From: Alphaproteobacteria bacterium
GTDB lineage: Bacteria; Pseudomonadota; Alphaproteobacteria; Rhizobiales; Xanthobacteraceae
Length of the DNA stretch: 32,718 nt
Direction: 5' to 3'
Assembly (NCBI GenBank): GCA_021325315.1
Contig: JAJPHK010000166.1
Location: 1-32,718 of the forward strand
Shown here: positions 8,956-15,705 of the stretch, piece by piece
How positions within the stretch are numbered: the first letter of the stretch is position 1
How the letters are laid out: each line of letters opens with the position of its first letter
The notes under the pieces: model-generated
Seen by the model: only the letters and a program-made list of their open reading frames with translations
Database searches by the model: none
What the model was told of the DNA's origin: nothing
Position numbers and translations under genes: made by a program

Positions 8956-10245
8956 TCAGCGCGCCGGCGCGTTCTTTGTCTTCTCTTTCGGCTCGGCCAT
9001 CACAGGCCTAACCTTGGGCACCTCCGGAGCAGCCTCTGCATTGTCCGGCGCCTTTGCGGCCGAAGCGTCGGCACCTTGCCGCGGCCAGCGGAAATCGTCG
9101 GCGCGTCCGGCGACCGGATCGACCGGCCTGCCGTCGATCAGCATGCGGGTCAAACTCGGATCGGTGGTCGGCAATCGCGCGGGGGTCACCGGCGTTCCCG
9201 GCCCGCCGGCAAGCGTGCCGCCGGGGCCGGAAATCTGCGTAAGCGGCATGATTGGGCCTGCAAGCGGGCGCGCATTCGGCGTTCCGGCTGGTGTGTCTGG
9301 CGCGGGTTTCGCCGCTTCGGGCGGAATGTCCGGCATCTTCGGTCCGCGTCCCGGACGCGAGTCGAACAAGCGCACGAGTTCGCGCTCGACATAGTGCGCG
9401 AGTTTCCGTTGGCCTGCCCTGGTGAAATGCACACCGTCATTCGCGCGCAGCCGCCGCGTCTGCCCGTCGAGCGCGGGACCCGTTGCCATGAAGTCCCCGT
9501 TCTCGGCGACAAAGCCGTCCCAGACGTCGATATAATAGCCGCCGGTCTTGCGCGTGCGCTCGGACAGGATCTCGTTGATGTAGATCGCGTCCAGCGACAT
9601 TTTCGGCGAGCGCACCGGCGGCAGCCCGACGACGAAAATCGGAACGTTCTTTTCCTTCAGCTTGTTCAGAAAGTCCTCGACCCGCTTGCCGTAGATTTCG
9701 CGCCAGCGCTCGGAACGAAACTCATGCACGCCCTGATCGTCGCGCAATGGTTGCCGGTCGTTGATGCCGAGAAGAACCACGAGCGCCGTCGCTTTATCCT
9801 TCGCGAGCAGGCCGGAAGCCTGCGCCACCCAGTCGAAAACGTCCGCGCGGACAAAACCGGTGTTGATCTTGGTCTTCTTGATGATCGCGACTTCCGGCCG
9901 CTCGGTCACGAACTCGTCGGCGAGACCCTGGGAAAGCTGTTCCGCGAGCGTATCGCCGAGCACGGCGACATATTCGCTCGCGGCGAGAAAGCGCTGCGCA
10001 TCGGCATCCGCGCTCGATCCGTAGACGGTGCCGCTCGGCTCCTGCGGCACCGGCGGTTCCGTTTGAACCGGCCGGGGCGGCGCCGGGCGTTCGGGAAAGT
10101 TAAACAGCCCGCGTCCGCGGCCGAAGGGATCGCGCAGGAAAAAGAAGCGCTCGTCTCCCCAGCCGCGCTGCGCCGACGCTTCGCTCGCGAATATGGTCGC
10201 GAGCGCGAACCCGGCAAGAAAGACGATGAACAGGCGCCGCAGCAT
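8956..10245 (-). CDS. secreted SGNH-hydrolase-like protein (DUF459)
   Basis: This 429-residue protein has a signal peptide ([22 protein letters not shown]). Residues about 85-315 form an SGNH/GDSL-type fold. Block I reads [12 protein letters not shown], block III reads [10 protein letters not shown] with the conserved Asn-Asp, and block V reads [15 protein letters not shown] with the Asp-x-x-His pair. The nucleophile position of block I is Thr (codon ACG) instead of the usual Ser, so hydrolase activity is uncertain. The remaining roughly 110 residues are a Pro/Ala-rich, probably disordered tail. Members of this fold include peptidoglycan O-acetylesterases; a cell-wall role is suggested by the lytic transglycosylase gene 83 bases upstream and the outer-membrane protein before it. 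The start is ATG 10245, with only a weak GCGAAAG ribosome binding site. Confidence 0.82.
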   Translation of the reverse strand: MLRRLFIVFLAGFALATIFASEASAQRGWGDERFFFLRDPFGRGRGLFNFPERPAPPRPVQTEPPVPQEPSGTVYGSSADADAQRFLAASEYVAVLGDTLAEQLSQGLADEFVTERPEVAIIKKTKINTGFVRADVFDWVAQASGLLAKDKATALVVLLGINDRQPLRDDQGVHEFRSERWREIYGKRVEDFLNKLKEKNVPIFVVGLPPVRSPKMSLDAIYINEILSERTRKTGGYYIDVWDGFVAENGDFMATGPALDGQTRRLRANDGVHFTRAGQRKLAHYVERELVRLFDSRPGRGPKMPDIPPEAAKPAPDTPAGTPNARPLAGPIMPLTQISGPGGTLAGGPGTPVTPARLPTTDPSLTRMLIDGRPVDPVAGRADDFRWPRQGADASAAKAPDNAEAAPEVPKVRPVMAEPKEKTKNAPAR

Positions 10246-10267
10246 GAACTTTCGCCAGCGTTAGACG

Positions 10268-10288
10268 AACTCGGTTGTTGTCCGAGTT
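10268..10288 (-). other. hairpin between the transglycosylase and DUF459 genes
   Basis: AACTCGG (10268-10274) and CCGAGTT (10282-10288) form a 7-bp stem around a 7-base loop. It lies in the 83-base gap of an otherwise close minus-strand gene set and has no T-run. It may set relative mRNA stability. The arms match the inner part of the AACTCGGGC repeat module at 15557-15580, so it could be a decayed repeat copy; that link is weak. Confidence 0.4.
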
Positions 10289-10328
10289 TAGCGGCAGTTT
10301 CAAGGCTTTGACAGGCCATCCCCCGCCG

Positions 10329-11663
10329 CTAGCGTTCGGTTCGGCGGAGCCAATCGATGAATTTGACGCTTACGAAACCGTCGGGAACCATGCCCGCGCG
10401 CGCCTGCAGATCGCGAATGGCGTCCCGCGTTTTGGGGCCGAAATGCCCGTCGGCGTCGCCGAGAACGTAGCCGCGCGCGGCGAGCCGCTGCTGCAATTCG
10501 ATCCGCTCCGAGCGCGACAACGGAGCCTCGTCACGCGGCCACGGCTGCACGATCGGCCCGCCGCCGCGAATGCGGTCGGCGAGATGCCCGATTGCGAGCG
10601 CATACGACTCCGACGGGTTGTATTTCATGATGACGCGGAAATTGTTGATGACCAGAAACGCCGGCCCTTTCGCGCCCGCCGGCAACAGGAGCGAGGCCAC
10701 GTCGTCCCTGCGCGGGAACGGTTGTCCGCCGACGCGACGCACGCCGAGCGCTTCCCAGCTATGGATCGGCTTCTTGGTCGAGCGGCCCGCGAGCATGTAG
10801 TTGAAATTCGCCGGCAGCACGACTTCGTAGCCCCAGCTCGCGCCGCTCTGCCAGCCGGTCTTTTTCAGGTTGTTCGCGGTCGACGCCAGAAGATCGGGGA
10901 TCGACTGCACCACGTTCTTTTTGCCGTCGCCGTCGAAATCGACGGCGTAGCGCTTGAAGGCCGTCGGCATGAATTGCGTCGGCCCGAACGCGCCCGCCCA
11001 TGAGCCTTTCATGAGCTCCGCCGGCACGTCGCCGCGGTCGATAATCTCGAGCGCGGTGAGAAATTCGTCACGGAAATAATTCTGCCGCCGCCCGATGCAG
11101 GCGAGGGTCGCCGTGGACTGCACGACCGGGCGGTCGCCGCCCTGCGGCCCGAAATTCGATTCGATCCCCCAGATCGCGGTGAGAGTATAGCGGTCGACGC
11201 CGTAGGCGCGCTCGACCGCGTCGAAGGTGGCCCTGTTTTGCGCAATCGCCGCGCGCCCGGCATTGATGCGCGAATCGTTCACGAGATCGTCGAGATAGTC
11301 CCAGACCGGCCGGGTGAATTCCGGCTGCTTGTCGAGAAGCTCCATGATCTTCATATCGGGCTGCAGGCCGCGCGTTTGCGTGTCGAAGGTACGGCGCGAA
11401 ATCCCGCGCCGCGCAGCCTGCGGCCAGAGCTGCTCGATGCAATAGGCGAAATTGGCTTGCGCGGTGGCGAGCGCCATCGGCGTCATCTCAGGATGCGTGG
11501 AATCCGTCCGTACCGAGACCTGCGGCGCGGGCGGCTGAATATTGAAAATCCCGAAGCGGCCGTCGTACTCGGCTTGCGCGAGCGCAACTGTTGCCGGCAG
11601 CACCATCATGAAGCCGCCCGCCGTCCGGAAAAGATTCTTTCTCCACCGCCTCATTGGTTCCAT
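10329..11663 (-). CDS. lytic murein transglycosylase (MltB-type) with PG-binding domain
   Basis: This 444-residue periplasmic enzyme is predicted to cleave the MurNAc-GlcNAc bond of peptidoglycan to form 1,6-anhydro ends. After a signal peptide (hydrophobic FMMVLPATVALAQA) the SLT_2/MltB catalytic domain covers roughly residues 60-360. The catalytic Glu is in AIWGIESNFG (Glu168), with family motifs GSWAGAFGPTQFMPTAF and DFDGDGKK. A C-terminal PG_binding_1 domain (about 375-440) contains LQQRLAARGYVLGDADGHFG and an AIRDLQ helix. No lipobox is seen, so it should be soluble or peptidoglycan-bound. Two ATGs three codons apart (11663 and 11654) compete for GGGGA. It starts 32 bases after the outer-membrane gene and precedes the SGNH-like gene. 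Confidence 0.9.
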   Translation of the reverse strand: MEPMRRWRKNLFRTAGGFMMVLPATVALAQAEYDGRFGIFNIQPPAPQVSVRTDSTHPEMTPMALATAQANFAYCIEQLWPQAARRGISRRTFDTQTRGLQPDMKIMELLDKQPEFTRPVWDYLDDLVNDSRINAGRAAIAQNRATFDAVERAYGVDRYTLTAIWGIESNFGPQGGDRPVVQSTATLACIGRRQNYFRDEFLTALEIIDRGDVPAELMKGSWAGAFGPTQFMPTAFKRYAVDFDGDGKKNVVQSIPDLLASTANNLKKTGWQSGASWGYEVVLPANFNYMLAGRSTKKPIHSWEALGVRRVGGQPFPRRDDVASLLLPAGAKGPAFLVINNFRVIMKYNPSESYALAIGHLADRIRGGGPIVQPWPRDEAPLSRSERIELQQRLAARGYVLGDADGHFGPKTRDAIRDLQARAGMVPDGFVSVKFIDWLRRTER

Positions 11664-11695
11664 GTCCCCGAAAATTCAGCCGGAAATGTGATTCC

Positions 11696-13216
11696 TTATC
11701 GCTGCAATTTGAGGCCGAGCATCGCCACATCCGCCTTGTAATCCTGGCCCGCGACGTTGGAATTGAGCCCTTCCCGCCGCACTTCCGCGCGCAAGGCCAG
11801 CATCCGGTTGAACCAGTATGTAAGAGCCGCGCCATAGGTCCAGCGGTCGTCCACCCGCCCGGTACCGCGATATTGATCCTGCCCGTAGCTTCCGAACAGC
11901 GAGCCCACGAGCCAGCGGCGGAAGGCGTGATCGATCGTGATCTTTCCTTCGCGCGTGAAGATGCCGGCCGCGCCCGTGGTGATGCTCTCGTTGATCGAGC
12001 TATTGACGTCGAGCTTCACCTGCGTGAGCGCGCTCGGCTTCCAGACGAGCGAGGAGTCGATGAGCAAGCCCGAAATATTCGGCAGCGTCGGATCGTCGTA
12101 GCTGCGCGCCATGTAACCGAGGCCGATCTGTCCTTTGAGAATTTCCGGCCGGTCGAAGATGAAGCCTGCTTCCGCCTTGTAACCGTTCGAGCCCTGCCGA
12201 AGGCCGAATGAATTGACGTCCTGATCGAACACGCGCGTGTCGGCCGCAACCTCCACGAATGGCTTCATGCCGGGCGTGATCTCGTAACTGCCCCTGAGCC
12301 GCACCGTGTAGTCGTTGTAATTGAACTCGGAGAGATTGAGCGTGGTGCCGTTCAAGAGATCGGCGTCCTCGTAGATGTTGCGCGAGGCCTCGCCGAAAAC
12401 GCCGACTTCGAGCCGATTGAATTGCTTCACGAGACCCGCGCTCGTCCCGAGCGTGTAGACAAAGGGAAGCCGCTTCGCGCCCGTAATCGAGTCGGGCTGC
12501 CCCGGCGCCTGCGTCGCGAGCGAAGCCTTCTCCGTATATTCGATGCGCGTATCCTTCGTGACGTCGATCTTGCCGCGCAGCGTCACATCCGCGTCCGGGC
12601 GATCAATGTTTTCGACATTCGAGTAGGCGATATACGAGCCGCGCAGATCGAGCTGCATCTCGTGCCGCGACCATTCGGACTTTGCGCTGACCGCTCCTTT
12701 CACTTCGGTGAAGGCCGAGCCGGGACCGTTCTGCACGCGAAAGGGATTGCTGTCGTAGCCTTCCGAGATTTCGATACTCGGCTTCACCAGAAACGCGCCG
12801 GAATGAAACCCGACCGGCCCGAACGGGTCGTCGTCGATTGGCTTCTTGCGCACCGGTATCGTGGGCGTAATCGCGCCGATGCGCGGATTCATTTTCTGTC
12901 CTGGCTGCACGGCCGGCACCTCGGGTGGCGCCGGGACGGCGGCGGTCTCGCTCTTCTTCGCTTTTTTCTTTTTCTTCGGGCGGCCCGAGAGCTCGCCTGT
13001 CGAGATATAGCCGGTGCTGCCCGCGCCGGAACCCAGCGGCGATCCGAGATCGTTCGTTTGCGCAACTGTGCGGCTCCCGGCGGGCAAACTGGGGCGCAAA
13101 CCGGAGTCGCGAAAGCTGTCGGTTTGCGCGAGCGCGCTCGTCGCCGACAAGCCAAGCGCCAGCGCGGCGCAGACGGCGCGCGCTCGTCCTTGTCGGATTT
13201 GGCCCGTTGAACCCAA
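11696..13216 (-). CDS. outer membrane beta-barrel protein (BBP2_2-like)
   Basis: This 506-residue protein has a signal peptide (AVCAALALGLSATSALAQ). Residues about 80-125 are a Lys- then Pro-rich linker beginning PKKKKKAKKSE. From about residue 150 the sequence alternates polar and hydrophobic residues in many short strands (for example KPSIEISEGYDSNPF, LRGSYIAYSNVENI, YKAEAGFIFDRP) and ends in strand MLGLKLQR. This fits the putative beta-barrel porin 2 family, often linked to outer membrane or polysaccharide loci; the ligand is unknown. The only start before the signal peptide is TTG 13216, with GAAGG about 11 bases upstream; no ATG or GTG is available. It heads the minus-strand envelope group. 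Two TTAACCAT octamers lie in its divergent promoter region. Confidence 0.82.
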   Translation of the reverse strand: MGSTGQIRQGRARAVCAALALGLSATSALAQTDSFRDSGLRPSLPAGSRTVAQTNDLGSPLGSGAGSTGYISTGELSGRPKKKKKAKKSETAAVPAPPEVPAVQPGQKMNPRIGAITPTIPVRKKPIDDDPFGPVGFHSGAFLVKPSIEISEGYDSNPFRVQNGPGSAFTEVKGAVSAKSEWSRHEMQLDLRGSYIAYSNVENIDRPDADVTLRGKIDVTKDTRIEYTEKASLATQAPGQPDSITGAKRLPFVYTLGTSAGLVKQFNRLEVGVFGEASRNIYEDADLLNGTTLNLSEFNYNDYTVRLRGSYEITPGMKPFVEVAADTRVFDQDVNSFGLRQGSNGYKAEAGFIFDRPEILKGQIGLGYMARSYDDPTLPNISGLLIDSSLVWKPSALTQVKLDVNSSINESITTGAAGIFTREGKITIDHAFRRWLVGSLFGSYGQDQYRGTGRVDDRWTYGAALTYWFNRMLALRAEVRREGLNSNVAGQDYKADVAMLGLKLQR

Positions 13217-13233
13217 AGCTCTGCCGCCTTCGT

Positions 13234-13267
13234 ATGGTTAACGAAGGTAAAATGGGCATGGTTAACG
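13234..13267 (-). promoter_or_regulatory. paired TTAACCAT boxes (CtrA-like half sites)
   Basis: The 10-mer ATGGTTAACG occurs twice, at 13234-13243 and 13258-13267, with 24 bases from start to start. Read on the minus strand each contains TTAACCAT, an octamer used as a CtrA-binding motif in comparative studies of alphaproteobacteria. The pair lies 18-51 bases before the TTG start of the outer-membrane barrel gene and about 80 bases before kdsD. Direct repetition at a near-helical spacing suggests a regulator site. The identity of the regulator is inference. Confidence 0.45.
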
Positions 13268-13343
13268 GACCCTTGTTCCATAAGCGGAGTCGCATCCCCG
13301 CGGCCAAGGTGCTAGGAAGCCCGAAATCGGGGAAATTCACGGA

Positions 13344-14351
13344 ATGGCGGGTCCGAAAAGCCAGATAGCCGAAAGCGCCGGCAGCGCGGTAAGCCTGCTG
13401 CAGTCGGCCTTGCGCACGCTCAAGACCGAAACCGAGGGCCTGGAGGCCCTGTCCGCCGCCCTCAAGGACGGGCTTGGGGACGCTTTTGCGGCCGCGGTCG
13501 AGCAAATCCGCGCCGCCAAGGGCCGCGTGATCGTAACCGGCATGGGCAAGAGCGGGCATATCGGCCGCAAGATCGCCGCGACGCTCGCCTCCACCGGCAC
13601 GCCCGCCTATTTCGTCCATCCCGGCGAGGCGAGCCACGGTGACCTCGGCGTCATCTCCAGGGACGACGCCATCATCGCGCTCTCCTGGTCGGGCGAGACC
13701 ATGGAACTCCGCGACCTGATCGAATACGCCAAGCGCTTCAAGGTGCCGCTGATCGCGATCACCTCCGGCGCGCAATCGACGCTCGCGAGAGCCGCCGACG
13801 TTCTTCTCCTGATGCCGGACGTGAAGGAAGCCTGCCCGCTGGGTCTCGCGCCGACGACCTCGACGCTCGTTCAGCTTGCGCTCGGCGACGCGCTTGCGGT
13901 CGCGTTGTTCGAAAGCCGCGGCTTCACCGCACTCGATTTCAAGGCGCTGCATCCGGGCGGCAAGTTAGGTGCGATGCTCACCTATGTGCGCGACATCATG
14001 CGCAAGGAAGACGGCACGCCGCTGGTGCCGAGCGGCACGCGGATGAGCGATGCGATCGTCGAGATGACCGCGAAGGGCTTCGGCTGCGTGGGGATCACCG
14101 GCGCGAACGGCGACCTCGTCGGCATCATCACCGACGGCGACTTGCGCCGCCACATGAGCGAAAGATTGCTTTCGCAGTCGGTCGACGAAGTAATGAGCAA
14201 GAATCCGAAGACCGTCCGGCCCGATCAGCTCGCCGGCGAAGCGATGGGCATTTTGAACGCCATGAAGGTCAATGTGCTGTTCGTGGTTGAGAACCGAAAA
14301 CCGATCGGGCTCGTACGCTTCCACGATCTCTTGCGGATCGGCGTTGCCTGA
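13344..14351 (+). CDS. kdsD: arabinose-5-phosphate isomerase (KpsF/GutQ family)
   Basis: This enzyme converts ribulose 5-phosphate to arabinose 5-phosphate, the first step towards KDO for lipopolysaccharide. The 335-residue length is typical. The N-terminal SIS domain (about residues 45-185) carries GMGKSGHIGRKIAATLASTG and FVHPGEASHGDLG, then SWSGET and the sugar-phosphate site near CPLGLAPTTST, all characteristic of the family. Two CBS repeats (about 210-330) close the protein, with MRKEDGTPLV and GIITDGDLRRHM as landmarks. The start is ATG 13344; upstream is the 127-base divergent region shared with the outer-membrane barrel gene. Both products serve the outer membrane, so shared control is plausible. 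It converges on hemH across a palindrome at 14362-14388. Confidence 0.95.
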   Translation: MAGPKSQIAESAGSAVSLLQSALRTLKTETEGLEALSAALKDGLGDAFAAAVEQIRAAKGRVIVTGMGKSGHIGRKIAATLASTGTPAYFVHPGEASHGDLGVISRDDAIIALSWSGETMELRDLIEYAKRFKVPLIAITSGAQSTLARAADVLLLMPDVKEACPLGLAPTTSTLVQLALGDALAVALFESRGFTALDFKALHPGGKLGAMLTYVRDIMRKEDGTPLVPSGTRMSDAIVEMTAKGFGCVGITGANGDLVGIITDGDLRRHMSERLLSQSVDEVMSKNPKTVRPDQLAGEAMGILNAMKVNVLFVVENRKPIGLVRFHDLLRIGVA

Positions 14352-14361
14352 ATTGCTCCTG

Positions 14362-14388
14362 TCATGGCCGGGCTTGTCCCGGCCATGA
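14362..14388. repeat. palindromic repeat, likely bidirectional transcript end
   Basis: TCATGGCCGGG (14362-14372) and CCCGGCCATGA (14378-14388) form a perfect 11-bp stem around CTTGT. It sits in the 50-base gap between the converging stop codons of kdsD and hemH. Bases 14361-14375 are repeated exactly, on the other strand, at 60-74. This is the familiar GTCATGGCCGGGCTTGTCCC type of rhizobial intergenic repeat. No T-run follows on either strand, so it is at best a weak terminator. Confidence 0.75.
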
Positions 14389-14401
14389 TAACGGATAAGT
14401 T

Positions 14402-15403
14402 TCAAACCCACCCCTTCAGCTCCCGTTCGACGAGATGCGCGATCACGCGCATCCCTTCTTCCGAATCGTTCAGACACGGAATCGCCGCAAAATTCTCGCC
14501 GCCCATACCGTGAAAATATTCGGCGTTCTCGCCGCCTATTTCCTCGAGCGTCTCCAGGCAATCCGCCGCGAAGCCAGGCGTCACCACCGCGAGGTTTTTC
14601 ACGCCCTGCGCCGGAAGGCTTTTCACGGTCTCATCGGTGTAAGGCCGCACCCATTCGGCCGTGCCGAAGCGGGACTGAAACGCGATCTTGAAGCGATCGT
14701 TGTCGAGATTCATTCGCTCGCGCATCAACCGGGCTGTCTCAAAACACTGCGCCGGATAGGGATCGCCCTTGTCGGCATATTCCTGCGGGATGCCGTGAAA
14801 CGAGGCGAGCAGTAGATCGGGCTTCCACGGAAGCTTCGCGAGATCGGCTTCGCAGCTTTTCGCAAGCGCCTCGATATAAACCGGATCGTCATAATAAGGC
14901 GGCACGAAGCGAAGCGCCGGCTGCGCGCGCATTTTCGACATCGCCTCGAATGCTTTATCGACGACTGTCGCGGTTGTCGCCGCGCAATATTGCGGATAGA
15001 GCGGCACGATCAGAATGCGCTCGCAGCCCGCGGCATAAAGCGCGTTGAGCCGCTCGGCGATCGGCGGATTGCCGTAGCGCATCGCCCAATCGACCGCGAT
15101 ATTCCTGTCCCTGAAATGCGCGGCGAGTTTCTCCGATTGCGAGCGCGTGATCGTCTTTAGCGGCGACTCGTTCTTCTCGCGATTCCAGATCTCTTCATAA
15201 TCCCGCCCCTTGCGGCCGGGCCGGAAGGTGAGAATGATGAAATTGAGAATGAACCACCACAAGACGCGGTTGGTTTCGATCACCCGGCGGTCGGAGAGAA
15301 ATTCCTTCAGATACCGCCGCATCGACCGGTAATCGGTCGCGTCGGGTGTGCCGAGATTGACGAGCAGAACGCCGATTTTTCCGGAAGAGCTTGCACCATC
15401 CAT
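14402..15403 (-). CDS. hemH: ferrochelatase
   Basis: This enzyme inserts ferrous iron into protoporphyrin IX, the last step of protoheme synthesis, at the cytoplasmic membrane face. The 333 residues match bacterial HemH. The N-terminus GVLLVNLGTPD is the family opening. YPQYCAATTATV contributes to the porphyrin site. The catalytic/metal-binding His is His203 in LLASFHGIPQEY, followed by the conserved PYPAQCFETARL. The second metal ligand region is the Glu of FAADCLETLEEI. The start at ATG 15403 has only a poor ribosome binding site (CACGG). The gene stands alone, with the palindrome-rich spacer on its 5' side and kdsD converging on its 3' side. Confidence 0.96.
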   Translation of the reverse strand: MDGASSSGKIGVLLVNLGTPDATDYRSMRRYLKEFLSDRRVIETNRVLWWFILNFIILTFRPGRKGRDYEEIWNREKNESPLKTITRSQSEKLAAHFRDRNIAVDWAMRYGNPPIAERLNALYAAGCERILIVPLYPQYCAATTATVVDKAFEAMSKMRAQPALRFVPPYYDDPVYIEALAKSCEADLAKLPWKPDLLLASFHGIPQEYADKGDPYPAQCFETARLMRERMNLDNDRFKIAFQSRFGTAEWVRPYTDETVKSLPAQGVKNLAVVTPGFAADCLETLEEIGGENAEYFHGMGGENFAAIPCLNDSEEGMRVIAHLVERELKGWV

Positions 15404-15470
15404 GCCGTGGATATGACGCGTGAAGAAGCAGCCGTCAATTTGGGGGCTTGTCTCGGCCTCCTGTCATCAC

Positions 15471-15514
15471 CGGGCCGCAGCGGCCCGTGAGCGAAGCGAA
15501 CGGTTGCCGCTGCG
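15471..15514. repeat. overlapping palindromes, first module of the repeat cluster
   Basis: CGGGCCG (15471-15477) and CGGCCCG (15481-15487) form a tight hairpin around CAG. An alternative pairing uses CGCAGCGGC (15476-15484) with GCCGCTGCG (15506-15514) around a 21-base loop, so two folds exclude each other. Just before it, GGCTTGTCTCGGCC (15446-15459) resembles the GGCTTGTCCCGGCC core at 14371-14384. Together with the next two entries this fills the 302-base gap between hemH and the PaaK-like gene, where I see no coding sequence. Confidence 0.55.
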
Positions 15515-15519
15515 AGACA

Positions 15520-15580
15520 CTCAAGTCGGCTGTTGCCGACTTGAGCCTTAAAATACGCAACTCGGGCGGGCCCGAGTTGC
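15520..15580. repeat. composite palindromic repeat, complete copy
   Basis: Two perfect 11-bp palindromes stand side by side: CTCAAGTCGGC (15520-15530) with GCCGACTTGAG (15535-15545), loop TGTT; and GCAACTCGGGC (15557-15567) with GCCCGAGTTGC (15570-15580), loop GG. The spacer CCTTAAAATAC is A/T-rich. Read on the minus strand, the order and spacer match the copy at the left window edge (1-55). Loop bases differ while arms stay complementary (GGC/GCC here, GGG/CCC there), which is compensatory change and argues that the hairpin is selected or copied as a structure. Confidence 0.72.
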
Positions 15581-15624
15581 GGTGATCCATGAGAAAGTGC
15601 GGCATATTCGGGAAGTCATCATGG

Positions 15625-15687
15625 ATTACCGGGACTCGTCTGCGTCACGGCTCGCGTCCCGCTCGCCGGGCGCGACGGCCCGGTAAT
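15625..15687. repeat. long inverted repeat, third module of the cluster
   Basis: ATTACCGGG (15625-15633) and CCCGGTAAT (15679-15687) are perfect 9-base arms 45 bases apart. The interior is G+C-rich with further short self-complementary stretches such as CGGGACTCG and CGCGTCCCG. It ends 18 bases before the stop codon of the converging-side ligase gene, so it could protect the 3' end of the long minus-strand operon transcript. CATGGATTACCGGG resembles other rhizobial intergenic palindromes. Confidence 0.55.
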
Positions 15688-15705
15688 GACCGAACGATGG
15701 ATGTT

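Noticed and set aside
15404-15705. A CRISPR array or IS remnant in the palindrome-rich spacer
   Set aside because: The repeats differ from each other, are not evenly spaced, and there is no transposase fragment.
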